A program made the position numbers and the translations under genes. Positions 1 through 8,051 of a stretch of 10,555 nt of DNA are shown one piece after another. The stretch covers positions 1 to 10,555 of the forward strand of contig DUOL01000005.1 in the NCBI GenBank assembly GCA_012838875.1, written 5' to 3'. The stretch comes from Bacteroidales bacterium (GTDB lineage: Bacteria > Bacteroidota > Bacteroidia > Bacteroidales > WCHB1-69). The number at the start of each line of letters is the position of its first letter. The first letter of the stretch is position 1. Under the pieces are notes generated by a model, which saw nothing but the letters and a program-made list of their open reading frames with translations, did no database searches and was not told the DNA's origin.

Positions 1-2579
1 ACTATGCCACAACGATATAGCGAAGACTTCTTTGGGGAATAGTCGGATTGGTCAAAATGATAGAGAAAACTATAGGCTAACAACTGGAATGACTGCTTGA
101 ACTCGGAATTAGTAAAAATCTCTTCCAAATCCATGTCAGTGAACAACTTCTTCTCATCAACATAGCCTGTTTTATAGTCTAAAATAACAATTTTGCCATC
201 TTCCTCCTGCACTCTGTCGACAAAACCAGAAAACGAAACCGCACAATTTTCCGCTTCAACAGTTGTTTTAAGCTCCATTTCCGCACCTATAAAATGTGGA
301 ATCGCTGACTCTTTAATCTCCTTTTCCAATTGTTTAAAATAGGCATTCAGATACTGTTTTACTACTTGATAGGCTAAATAAAACTTCCCTCTTTTCAAAT
401 CATTTTTGAAAATTTCTTCCTGCTTAAACGCATCAATTAATTTTTCATCAAGACTATTTTTATAATTGTCCAATATAGTGTGAGCTTCGTATTGCCGCTC
501 TATAATCTCATTCAATAAATCTTCCAATACTTTGTGTATTACCGTGCCAATCACACTTCTTTCGATATTTTCGCTTACTTCTTGAGGCAACTCAATTTTC
601 TCAATATATTGTAAATAAAACTGAAGCGGACAATTTATATAAGTTATTAGCTTCGTGGGCGAATAGCTAAATTCTTTCAATTTCTTAATAATTCGATTAT
701 CTTTTTTAATGCTAATGTCGTTTTGTAGCTGATTTTGGTGTGGGAGCAGAGACAATTTCCGTTTATTGATTCTTATTTTCTCTTCTAATTTTTGATTTTT
801 AACTTCATATTCTAGTTGAGTAATAAAACGGCTCGGTTCAGCGAGCGAGTCCGTAGAATCATAATTATAAATCAGATGGATATTTTTGGCACGTTGTAAC
901 AATCGGAAAAAATGATAGGCGTAGATAGCATCTTTTTCGTGATAAGTGGGAAGATTAAAATGTTTTTTAATATCGAACAACAGTAGTGAATTTTCACTTT
1001 TCCCTTTGGGCAAAATACCTTCATTTACGGATAACATAATTACATTTTCAAAATCCAGCACGCGTGTTTCAAGCACTCCCATGACCTGCAATCCTTTATC
1101 GGCATCTCCTTTCATATCAATGGTTTTCCCCTCAAACGCTTTTTTAATAAAATATTCGAGCACATATACATCTATCTTATTCTTATCTTCAAAATTAGAT
1201 AACAACAACTCTATATTCTTCAACTCTTTGACCACTAATTCTATAAAATTGTGATACTCTTTACGTGTCCTTCCTTTCAAAGAAACAAAGAAATTGACCA
1301 ACACCGCCAGCAACTCTTCGCCATTTTCTTCAAAATCGGGCAAATCGAAATTGACAACTTTCGGAAAGTCGGCATAATCAAAGAAAACTCGATTTTTCTT
1401 TATAATTTCCTTCTCAATAAAGTGATTAAACGATTTAATACTCCCAAACAAAAAATCGTTAAGAACCGGATTTTGATAAAAGGCAATAATATCACGATAA
1501 TAAAATTGTTTCTGCGGTGAATCGGGTGTTTTAAAACGCTCCGCATTTTTTAACAACGTAAGTATTGTCTCAATTAAATGATAAATGGGCAATGCTTGGA
1601 AGGGATAGCCCATCGTTAAATTGACATTACTACAGTCGTAAGCATGCACAAAAGGAATAAGTAAACTTTCGTCCGCAAGCACCACCGCTGTTTTATCTAA
1701 CTCTTTTTCAGTCATTTGGGACAAAATTAAGGTTGCGTACATCACTTGATTTACCTGTTTTGCAACCCCAACAATAGAAATTTCCTTATCAATATGCGTG
1801 TAATGTTCTCCAATCTTAACCTTCTCATCAAGATTGATTTCTTTTAACATGGAAGAAATAAACGGTGAAATAGTATTTTTTTTATCTTTTTCGAAATAGA
1901 ACTTATCCAAATCAAAAATAAGTTTGGTATTACATTTTTCTTGAAAATAGCGTATAATTTTCAATTCTGCCGGTGAAAAGGCGTTAAATCCGACAAAATA
2001 GTAGTGCGTAAAATTTAATTTTTCGGCATAATTAGCAATATTTTGCGCCACATCGCGGTAGATAAGTCCTTCGTATGCCCGTTTTTCGGCAATTAACGCC
2101 TGAGTGTATTTCGTATAAATATCTCCCATCTTTTCATAAAAACGAAGATATTTCTCTTGATTTTTCGATAAATTCTCATTTAAAAAAGAGGTTTCAAGCT
2201 CTTTAATATTAGCAAGATTGGTAAACACCTCCGTAGCATCGAGTAAATATAAATCTATCTCATTAATATCTTTCAAAAAAAGTGTCCCCCAAGATAGGAA
2301 AGCACTAAAATCTTTCGTATTAAGGTCGGGGAATTCTTGGCAGGAATTATAAAGTGAGAGCAAAAGTTGATTTTCATCTGCAATTTTCAATAGAGACAAG
2401 GTATTAACAAGCTCGTTAATTGTCAGAATTTGCGGTAAAAAGGAAGTTTTTGCAATCTTTTGACTTAATATTTTTTGCAAAACTCGCTTTGCACGCTGAT
2501 TAGGAATAACAATAAGAGTATCTTCAAGTTTATGTTCTTCTTGTAAAATTATATCTGTTATCTCTGCTAAAAAGGACAT
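1..2579 (-). CDS. AddB-like PD-(D/E)XK nuclease with degenerate helicase domain, C-terminus cut by window edge
   Basis: Likely nuclease subunit of an AddAB-type double-strand-break resection complex in the cytoplasm; AddB proteins pair with a UvrD-like AddA helicase-nuclease. The frame is open from ATG at 2579 to the left edge: 859 full codons and no stop. The N-terminus has PNQRAKR (residues 26-32) where an active helicase would carry a GxGKT Walker A, as in inactivated AddB helicase halves. N519-E-G-I-L-P matches the conserved NEGxxP of the family. The nuclease domain follows: INCPLQF (C650), H682 in GTVIHKVLE, D788 in GFVDRV, D801 and K803 in DYKTG, and Q832/Y836 in FQLLAY. All expected catalytic positions are present, so the nuclease should be active. 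Any C-terminal Fe-S cysteines lie outside the window, as would an addA partner. Reading frame agreed at five separate motifs, so no frameshift is suspected. An AddB-like role rather than another RecB-nuclease protein is inference from architecture. Confidence 0.88.
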   Translation of the reverse strand, partial: MSFLAEITDIILQEEHKLEDTLIVIPNQRAKRVLQKILSQKIAKTSFLPQILTINELVNTLSLLKIADENQLLLSLYNSCQEFPDLNTKDFSAFLSWGTLFLKDINEIDLYLLDATEVFTNLANIKELETSFLNENLSKNQEKYLRFYEKMGDIYTKYTQALIAEKRAYEGLIYRDVAQNIANYAEKLNFTHYYFVGFNAFSPAELKIIRYFQEKCNTKLIFDLDKFYFEKDKKNTISPFISSMLKEINLDEKVKIGEHYTHIDKEISIVGVAKQVNQVMYATLILSQMTEKELDKTAVVLADESLLIPFVHAYDCSNVNLTMGYPFQALPIYHLIETILTLLKNAERFKTPDSPQKQFYYRDIIAFYQNPVLNDFLFGSIKSFNHFIEKEIIKKNRVFFDYADFPKVVNFDLPDFEENGEELLAVLVNFFVSLKGRTRKEYHNFIELVVKELKNIELLLSNFEDKNKIDVYVLEYFIKKAFEGKTIDMKGDADKGLQVMGVLETRVLDFENVIMLSVNEGILPKGKSENSLLLFDIKKHFNLPTYHEKDAIYAYHFFRLLQRAKNIHLIYNYDSTDSLAEPSRFITQLEYEVKNQKLEEKIRINKRKLSLLPHQNQLQNDISIKKDNRIIKKLKEFSYSPTKLITYINCPLQFYLQYIEKIELPQEVSENIERSVIGTVIHKVLEDLLNEIIERQYEAHTILDNYKNSLDEKLIDAFKQEEIFKNDLKRGKFYLAYQVVKQYLNAYFKQLEKEIKESAIPHFIGAEMELKTTVEAENCAVSFSGFVDRVQEEDGKIVILDYKTGYVDEKKLFTDMDLEEIFTNSEFKQSFQLLAYSFLYHFDQSDYSPKKSSLYRCGI

Positions 2580-2602
2580 TTTTTATTATTTTATTATTCA
2601 TA

Positions 2603-2634
2603 CAAAAATATCAAATTATAAGCAATTACGACAA
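2603..2634 (-). promoter_or_regulatory. Candidate promoter for the AddB-like gene
   Basis: Read on the minus strand, TATTTTTG (2610 to 2603) matches the Bacteroidota -7 consensus TAnnTTTG exactly. TTG (2634 to 2632) lies 21 bases upstream as a -33 element. Transcription would begin near 2597 and leave a leader of only about 18 bases before the ATG at 2579. Assigned by pattern only. Confidence 0.5.
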
Positions 2635-2645
2635 GTAAATAATGT

Positions 2646-2653
2646 TATTTTTG
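2646..2653 (+). promoter_or_regulatory. Candidate -7 box for rlmB
   Basis: TATTTTTG matches TAnnTTTG and is the same octamer used on the opposite strand at 2610-2603. No convincing -33 TTG is seen at the usual distance; only TTA at 2626-2628. The predicted start near 2660 leaves a leader of about 19 bases before the GTG at 2679. Confidence 0.4.
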
Positions 2654-2678
2654 CTTTTTAGAATAAAAAATAAATTTT

Positions 2679-3422
2679 GTGGCACAAACAGAGATAACAT
2701 ACGGACTTCGGGCGGTCAGTGAAGCCATTGACAGTGAGAAAGTTATAGATAAAATTTTCATTCAAAAGGGATTAAGCGGCGATTTATTCAAGCAATTATT
2801 TTACAAAATTCGTCAACATAAGATTCCGTTTCAGTATGTTCCGATTGAGAAACTACAGCGTTTCACTCGTGGAAATCATCAGGGGGTTGTAGCGTTGCTG
2901 TCTGCTATTGAGTATCAAAGCATATATGATATTTTGCCGCAAATCTACGAAGCCGGGAGGATGCCGTTTCTCTTAATGTTGGATAAAATCACCGATGTTC
3001 GTAATCTCGGTGCTATTGCGAGGTCTGCCGAATGTGCGGGGATTGATGCCATCATCTTGCCCTTAAAGGGTGGTGCGGCATTGAACGAAGATGCCGTAAA
3101 AACTTCAGCCGGAGCATTACATAAAATTGCTGTTTGCCGTCACTCAAATCTGGTAGAAATAATAACTTTTTTACAAGAATCAGGATTAGAGGTTGTCGGC
3201 GTAACCGAAAAGGCGACAAAAAACTATTTCGACAAAAACTTCACTAAGCCGCTCTGTCTCATTATGGGAAATGAATATGAGGGCATTGCTTACGATTATC
3301 TTAAAAAGTGTGATGACAGCGTTAAAATACCACTTGTAGGGAGCATTAAATCGCTTAATGTATCCGTTGCAACGGGCATAATTCTCTTCGAAGTTGTCAA
3401 ACAACGCAATTTTTTATTATAA
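2679..3422 (+). CDS. rlmB: 23S rRNA (guanosine-2'-O)-methyltransferase, RlmB/TrmH (SpoU) family
   Basis: Predicted to methylate a ribose 2'-oxygen in 23S rRNA using SAM; in E. coli RlmB the target is G2251. At 247 residues it has the usual RlmB length and order: an N-terminal substrate-binding domain (about residues 7-80, starting TYGLRAVSEAI) and a SPOUT knot domain. Motif 1 is VRNLGAIARSAE (N109, R115), motif 2 is IMGNEYEGI (E199), and motif 3 is SLNVSVA (S225, N227). All three are intact. The start is GTG: the in-frame stop TAA at 2664-2666 leaves no upstream alternative, and the next in-frame methionine is residue 95, inside the protein core. It is divergent from the AddB-like gene and appears monocistronic. 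The closely related tRNA Gm18 enzyme TrmH usually lacks this N-terminal domain, so RlmB is preferred; the exact nucleotide modified is inferred. Confidence 0.93.
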   Translation: MAQTEITYGLRAVSEAIDSEKVIDKIFIQKGLSGDLFKQLFYKIRQHKIPFQYVPIEKLQRFTRGNHQGVVALLSAIEYQSIYDILPQIYEAGRMPFLLMLDKITDVRNLGAIARSAECAGIDAIILPLKGGAALNEDAVKTSAGALHKIAVCRHSNLVEIITFLQESGLEVVGVTEKATKNYFDKNFTKPLCLIMGNEYEGIAYDYLKKCDDSVKIPLVGSIKSLNVSVATGIILFEVVKQRNFLL

Positions 3423-3472
3423 ATCTCACCTCGATTTAATCTATTTCGATTCATTTATATAAAAAAAATAGT

Positions 3473-3502
3473 TAACTTTGCAGCAACATTTTACTATATT
3501 TG
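3473..3502 (+). promoter_or_regulatory. Two tandem candidate -7 boxes upstream of the surface-protein gene
   Basis: TAACTTTG (3473-3480) and TATATTTG (3495-3502) both fit TAnnTTTG. Neither has a clear -33 TTG at the expected spacing. Start sites near 3487 or 3509 would give leaders of about 88 or 66 bases. That leader holds a small A/T-rich hairpin (3541-3546 with 3557-3562) and a three-codon ORF (ATG at 3567) whose TGA overlaps the ATG at 3575. Confidence 0.4.
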
Positions 3503-3574
3503 ATTGTCAATAAAAATGAAATAACGAACCTAAAATTAAAAAAACGCTCTATTAGCCGTTTTATTAATGCATAA

Positions 3575-6337
3575 ATGAAGATGAAAAAACTCCATATATT
3601 TTTCTTACTTTGCATTTTCATAATCTTTCCTTTTGTTAGTAAATCGCAAATACAATCTACTGAAGGCGTTGACTTTTGGACTACTTTTTTGTATAATCAT
3701 TCAAGCAGTGCTCAAACTACTCTCATTATATCTGCACAACGAGCTTGTACGGGCACGATTCAAAATCCCAATACGGGTTGGTCAACCACTTTTAGTGTTC
3801 CTGCCCAAGGTCGTACACAAGTAACTATTCCGAACGCACAAGCCTACTGCACGTCCAGTGCAACAACAGATAACAAAGGAATACATATTACAGCTACGGA
3901 TACCATCTCTTTATATGCCTCCAACTTCATCGATTATACTTTTGACGCTACCGGTGTTTTACCCACTCCTGCCTTAGGAAATGAGTATATCATTCAAACT
4001 TACACGGGTACTTTTAACGGAGCAAATATCGCAATGATAGCGACTGAAAACGGCACTACTCTTGATATTACTCCTACGGCAGCTACGCCCGGTCATCCTG
4101 CTAATGTTACTTTTTCCATTACCTTAAACAGAGGACAAGTTTTTCAAATGATTACCTCCTCAAATGGTGATTTATCCGGAACGCACATTGTTTCCCGCGA
4201 TTGTAAAAAGTTTGCTGTTTTGGGCGGATGTCGATGTACACAAGTTCCTAATGGTTATGGTTATTGTGACCATATAGTAGAACAAATGTGGCCTATTTCT
4301 TCTTGGGGTAAAGAATTTATTGTTACCAACTCATTGCAACGAACACGCGACAGGGTAAGGGTAACAGCTTCCACAAATGGGACACAAGTTTATAGGGACG
4401 GCTCTTTGATAACTACTTTAAATGCACGAGGCACCTACGAATTTGAAATTTCCTCTTCACAACCTGCATTTTATGTACGCAGTACACAACCTATTGCTAC
4501 TTATCTTTATTACACAGGTTCCACTTATGGAGGCGGATACGGAGACCCGTCAAGTGTATGGATTAGTCCGATTGAACAACGTATTTCCAAAATCACATTC
4601 GGAACTTTCCAGCCCGGACAGACTCTCACGCAATATATAAATATCGTTTGTCCAACCGCCGGAGTCCCCCTCATGCGATTAGACGGAGTAAATATTGCAA
4701 GCGCTTTTTCAATTGTACCCGGCAATCCTGCATACTCTTATGCACGAAGGTCTATTTCACATGCCACCCACACTCTCGAAGGGGATTCGGGGTTTGTAGC
4801 ACATATTTACGGATTAGGAACCGATGAGTCCTACGCTTTCTCCTGCGGCTCCAGCGCAGCAAACCTCGTTAATAAACTCTTCGTTAATAATGTTGCCAGC
4901 GTTGATATTCAAGCAAATCAAGAATATTGTATGAATGACACCATTGTATTCCGTGCTCAAGTGGAGACAAACTACGACGGCATTCGTTGGGAGTTCGGAG
5001 ATGGTATAACAGACACGGGAGAGATCGTTACACATGTTTATCCTACGTACGGTTATTATACCGTTTATATGATTATTGATAGACGAAGCTCCGATAATAA
5101 CTGCGGCGGATTTGATACTATTAGCACATTCGTGCGAATACTGCAAAATGAAACGTTTATCTATGACTCTGTTTGTGCAGGATTTCCCTATAACGCAAAT
5201 GGATTAAACATACCCTCCGCACAACATGATACCGCTGTTACGACTATCTTCCCAAGTTTCTGGGGATGCGATAGCGTTGTTCACGTAAACCTCTACGTTT
5301 CTCCTATTGACCCGTATCCGGTTCGTGACGATATATGTATAGGGAAAATTTATGATGAGAATGGTTTTAACATAACGGCTGATAGCGTTGGCTTGATTAC
5401 CGACACACTCTATCTTACCTCATCTTTAAACTGCGATAGCACGGTTATTTTATATTTAAACGTATACCCTATCGACCCGATTCCAATATCGGCAACTATT
5501 TGTGTGGGAGAAACTTATACCGATAACGGATTTAATATCTTTGGCGGAAATGTCGGAATTATAAAAGATACATTACATCTAACATCTTCAATCGGTTGCG
5601 ATAGCACGGTCATACTGACACTACAAGTCGCTCCTCTACCAACTATAAATTTAGGACGTGATATTGTTCTTTGTCATGAAAATGATTTCCCCGTGCGGTT
5701 AGACGCAGGTAGCGGCTTTGCTCTCTACGAATGGAGTACCGGTGCCACCTCACAAACTATTACAGTGCCCGAGGTGGGAACCTATTCGGTAACTGTTACT
5801 TCATACGATAACTGCGTAAATAGCGATGAAATAACTATCGACCTACACCACGTTGATGTTACCATTTCTCAAGACCCTGAAGATTTTTGTATCTCACATT
5901 CTGCCGTACTGACCGCTAATACCGAAGCACCAAACATTCTCTGGAACACCGGAGAAACTACCCCAACTATTATGATAACAAAACATGGTAGCTATTATGT
6001 TACGGTAACCGACGGGTTCTGTGAAGCTAGCGCCAGAATAGGAATTAAAGAATGTCCGTTCAATGTATATTGGCCCAACGCCTTTACACCTTACCTCAAC
6101 GATGGAACAAACGACTATTTTCAATTACATGGTGAAATACAAAATATTAAAGAGTTTGAAATTCATATTTACGACCGCTGGGGACAATTAGTCTTTAAAG
6201 CTGACAATGTGCATTTTAAATGGGACGGGAAAGTGTACGGAGCGTGGATTCCTAACCACGTATTTAGCTATGTAATGCATGTAACCACTATTTTAGGGAA
6301 AAAGGAGGTGTATAAAGGAACGATTACGGTTCTTTAA
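3575..6337 (+). CDS. Large T9SS-secreted modular surface protein: IgGFc-binding-like, PKD, cysteine repeats, CHU_C
   Basis: A 920-residue protein predicted to be exported by Sec, then secreted or surface-anchored by the type IX system. A signal peptide covers about residues 1-24 (hydrophobic 8-21, likely cut after SKS). Residues about 130-440 resemble bacterial IgGFc-binding domains: KEFIVTNSLQRTRDRVRV, then beta-rich text and DPSSVWISPIEQR. A PKD-type domain covers about 445-523 (WEFGDG at 472-477, HVYPTYGYYTV). Three ~55-residue repeats span 527-688, then two Ig-like segments (about 690-757 and 760-825), each with a W-x-T-G-x-T core. Residues about 833-920 form the CHU_C / type B sorting domain: NAFTPYLNDGTNDYF, IYDRWGQLVF, WDG. 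Role is probably adhesion or matrix binding; the ligand is unknown, and the IgGFc name does not show antibody binding. The ATG at 3581 (M3) is an equally possible start. Confidence 0.9.
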   Translation: MKMKKLHIFFLLCIFIIFPFVSKSQIQSTEGVDFWTTFLYNHSSSAQTTLIISAQRACTGTIQNPNTGWSTTFSVPAQGRTQVTIPNAQAYCTSSATTDNKGIHITATDTISLYASNFIDYTFDATGVLPTPALGNEYIIQTYTGTFNGANIAMIATENGTTLDITPTAATPGHPANVTFSITLNRGQVFQMITSSNGDLSGTHIVSRDCKKFAVLGGCRCTQVPNGYGYCDHIVEQMWPISSWGKEFIVTNSLQRTRDRVRVTASTNGTQVYRDGSLITTLNARGTYEFEISSSQPAFYVRSTQPIATYLYYTGSTYGGGYGDPSSVWISPIEQRISKITFGTFQPGQTLTQYINIVCPTAGVPLMRLDGVNIASAFSIVPGNPAYSYARRSISHATHTLEGDSGFVAHIYGLGTDESYAFSCGSSAANLVNKLFVNNVASVDIQANQEYCMNDTIVFRAQVETNYDGIRWEFGDGITDTGEIVTHVYPTYGYYTVYMIIDRRSSDNNCGGFDTISTFVRILQNETFIYDSVCAGFPYNANGLNIPSAQHDTAVTTIFPSFWGCDSVVHVNLYVSPIDPYPVRDDICIGKIYDENGFNITADSVGLITDTLYLTSSLNCDSTVILYLNVYPIDPIPISATICVGETYTDNGFNIFGGNVGIIKDTLHLTSSIGCDSTVILTLQVAPLPTINLGRDIVLCHENDFPVRLDAGSGFALYEWSTGATSQTITVPEVGTYSVTVTSYDNCVNSDEITIDLHHVDVTISQDPEDFCISHSAVLTANTEAPNILWNTGETTPTIMITKHGSYYVTVTDGFCEASARIGIKECPFNVYWPNAFTPYLNDGTNDYFQLHGEIQNIKEFEIHIYDRWGQLVFKADNVHFKWDGKVYGAWIPNHVFSYVMHVTTILGKKEVYKGTITVL
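5153..5638 (+). repeat. Three degenerate ~165-bp coding repeats in the surface protein
   Basis: Residues about 527-579, 580-635 and 636-688 share the pattern CxGxxYxxNGxN ... CDSxVxLxLxVxPx. The second cysteine of each unit (C565, C620, C675) recurs at exactly 55 residues, and the first (C534, C588, C643) at 54 and 55. At the DNA level all three keep the identical TGCGATAGC, while flanking bases have drifted, which suggests old duplication kept by selection on the protein. Two cysteines per unit could form a disulfide within each repeat. Confidence 0.8.
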
Positions 6338-6375
6338 TCCTTTTTTTACTTATTTTTATTTTCTCTTTTTAATTT

Positions 6376-6885
6376 ATGAAAAAAATAGGTATTCTATCTG
6401 ATACTCACGGCTTTGTACATCATAATCTTTTCTCTTTCTTTAAAGATTGTAACGAAATTTGGCACGCCGGCGACATTGGCAGTGAAAATGTTTTAATAGA
6501 GTTAGAGCAAATCGCTCCCGTTAAAGCCGTTTTTGGAAATTGTGACGACTGGAATATCCGAAAATTAACCTCCGAAACGCTTATTTTTGATTGTGAAGCT
6601 CATAAAGTTGCCATCACGCATATCGCAGGCAATCCCAATAATTACTCACTATTAGCAAGAAACATTATTGAAAATGAAAAACCGACAATACTTGTTGGCG
6701 GACATTCTCATATTTTACGAGTTCAGCACGATAGTAAAAACAATCTCCTGTTTATCAACCCCGGTTCTGCCGGAAAAACCGGCATTCATACCCATATTAC
6801 ATTCCTAAGATTTGATATAGCAGGGAAAACTATCAGTAATTTAGAGGTTTATGACCAACTGAAACAAAAGGTGCTGGAATTATAA
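6376..6885 (+). CDS. YfcE/MJ0936-family metallophosphoesterase
   Basis: A small cytoplasmic calcineurin-like phosphoesterase of 169 residues, the usual size for the family. The metal-binding motifs are in order: D9 and H11 in SDTHG, D33 in HAGDIG, N55 in GNCD, H82 in ITHIAG, and H110/H112 in GGHSH. INPGSAG (127-133) is also typical. The dinuclear metal site is complete, so it should hydrolyse phosphodiesters, but the natural substrate is unknown for most members of this family. No signal peptide is seen. It starts 38 bases after the surface-protein gene, in a T-rich spacer with no TAnnTTTG box, so it may be read through from that gene. No functional link to the neighbour is evident. Start chosen at the first ATG, directly before KKIGILSDTHG, where the family begins. 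Confidence 0.92.
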   Translation: MKKIGILSDTHGFVHHNLFSFFKDCNEIWHAGDIGSENVLIELEQIAPVKAVFGNCDDWNIRKLTSETLIFDCEAHKVAITHIAGNPNNYSLLARNIIENEKPTILVGGHSHILRVQHDSKNNLLFINPGSAGKTGIHTHITFLRFDIAGKTISNLEVYDQLKQKVLEL

Positions 6886-6895
6886 AAAATCGTGC

Positions 6896-6903
6896 TATAT
6901 TTG
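6896..6903 (+). promoter_or_regulatory. Candidate -7 box for the DUF4831-lipoprotein-M50 operon
   Basis: TATATTTG fits TAnnTTTG and sits 11 bases after the stop of the phosphoesterase gene. No clear TTG is seen upstream at the right distance. A start near 6910 would leave about 20 bases before the ATG at 6930, and the first ATG in that leader (6920) is out of frame. Confidence 0.45.
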
Positions 6904-6929
6904 CAATTAAATTTAAAAAATGTCAAAAA

Positions 6930-8048
6930 ATGAAGAAAATAACACTTTTAATTACTAGTATCATTTTCATACTCTTTTCTTACGGTCAAAATAGTGTTAT
7001 TGAAGTTAGTTCTTTAACACAACCTCTCCCTAAGACAAACGGGTTTTTCTATCTTCTTCCTAAAACGGCTTTTAAAATAGAGGTTACGGTTACTCGAACT
7101 AATTTTATTAAAGGTTATTACACAGAGTATGCAGAGAAACTATTGGGACTCAATAACGTTATTTCAACGAATGAGACCTCCTACTCTTTAAACAAAATCT
7201 CCATTCATTCATTTTCAATTCCGGATACTCAATATCTTTATTACGTGGAACTTTCGCCAAAACAAGAAAAAAATCAATTCTTAACTCAATTTTATCAAAA
7301 TTATAATTTCACTAATACTGTTTTCGATTCTTCGTATAGTAATATCTCAACTCAACTTCCTGACTTTTTCAAAAACTATTCCGATTTAACTTATGTTGAG
7401 AAAGAAGATTATTATGTTGAGACTCAAATAATTGACGGCGTAGTTACGGAAATTCCCGTTAGTAAAACCAAAAAAGTTACAAAAACGGTTGAAGAGAAAG
7501 CACACGAAGCCGCTGATTTTATCATACAAATACGAAAAGATAAATATGATTTAACCGCCGGAGCACAAGAAGTTCCCTATTCAAAAGAAGCACTGGAATT
7601 TTTAACGTCCGAGTTAAACAAGTGGGAGAAAAATTATTTAGACCTATTTACAGGAATTTCTATCGAAGATGAACTAACTTACTCTATTATTGTCATTCCC
7701 GAAAACGAACTTGACACTCTCATTCCATTATTCTCCCTTGATGCCGCTAAAGGATACAGCACGACCAAGTCCACAACTTCCGCTAATAATTATTACTTAA
7801 AAATATCCCCCATGATAAGTCACGCAAAATGGGAGCAATTTATGACTGCCAAAGCGAGTGAAGAGAAATACATTCCCAATAACGGCTATCGTATTCGCAA
7901 ACCGTGCAGTGCAGAAGTGTCGTTATGGTATAATCAAAAACCTATACAATATTGCGGTATGTATCAATTGTATCAATTGGGTAAAATTGAGACGCTACCC
8001 GCCAAAAATGACGATTTTAATATTGCAAAATTTGTTTTAATCTATTAA
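6930..8048 (+). CDS. DUF4831 family secreted protein
   Basis: A 372-residue protein of unknown function, resembling the DUF4831 family found in Bacteroidota. The family-like stretch is near the N-terminus: GFFYLLPKTAFKIEVTVTRT (38-57), then YYTEYAEKLLGLNNVI and TSYSLNKISIHSFSIPD. A signal peptide covers about residues 1-19 (hydrophobic 5-17, likely cut before QNS), with no lipobox cysteine, so it should be periplasmic or outer-membrane associated. Residues 181-240 are charged and probably helical; the C-terminal third looks beta-rich, with two cysteines (C326, C342) that could pair. First gene of a tight operon: the lipoprotein gene starts 3 bases after its stop. A 12-codon ORF starts at the first ATG of the leader (6920) and runs out of frame to TAG at 6956-6958, overlapping this start; the 6930 ATG is chosen because it gives the signal peptide. 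Family assignment is from memory of the family pattern. Confidence 0.82.
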   Translation: MKKITLLITSIIFILFSYGQNSVIEVSSLTQPLPKTNGFFYLLPKTAFKIEVTVTRTNFIKGYYTEYAEKLLGLNNVISTNETSYSLNKISIHSFSIPDTQYLYYVELSPKQEKNQFLTQFYQNYNFTNTVFDSSYSNISTQLPDFFKNYSDLTYVEKEDYYVETQIIDGVVTEIPVSKTKKVTKTVEEKAHEAADFIIQIRKDKYDLTAGAQEVPYSKEALEFLTSELNKWEKNYLDLFTGISIEDELTYSIIVIPENELDTLIPLFSLDAAKGYSTTKSTTSANNYYLKISPMISHAKWEQFMTAKASEEKYIPNNGYRIRKPCSAEVSLWYNQKPIQYCGMYQLYQLGKIETLPAKNDDFNIAKFVLIY

Positions 8049-8051
8049 TTT

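Noticed and set aside
946..1520. Two plus-strand open frames inside the left region
   Set aside because: They are antisense shadows of the AddB-like gene, whose minus-strand frame carries ordered nuclease motifs; the plus-strand peptides are low-complexity Ser/Asn/Ile text.
3423..3472. Possible terminator after rlmB
   Set aside because: Only short TCGA-ended A/T-rich symmetry is present, with no stable GC stem.
7962..7979. Tandem 9-base repeat TATCAATTG x2
   Set aside because: It encodes YQLYQL within the DUF4831 gene and is too short to mean more than a local codon coincidence.
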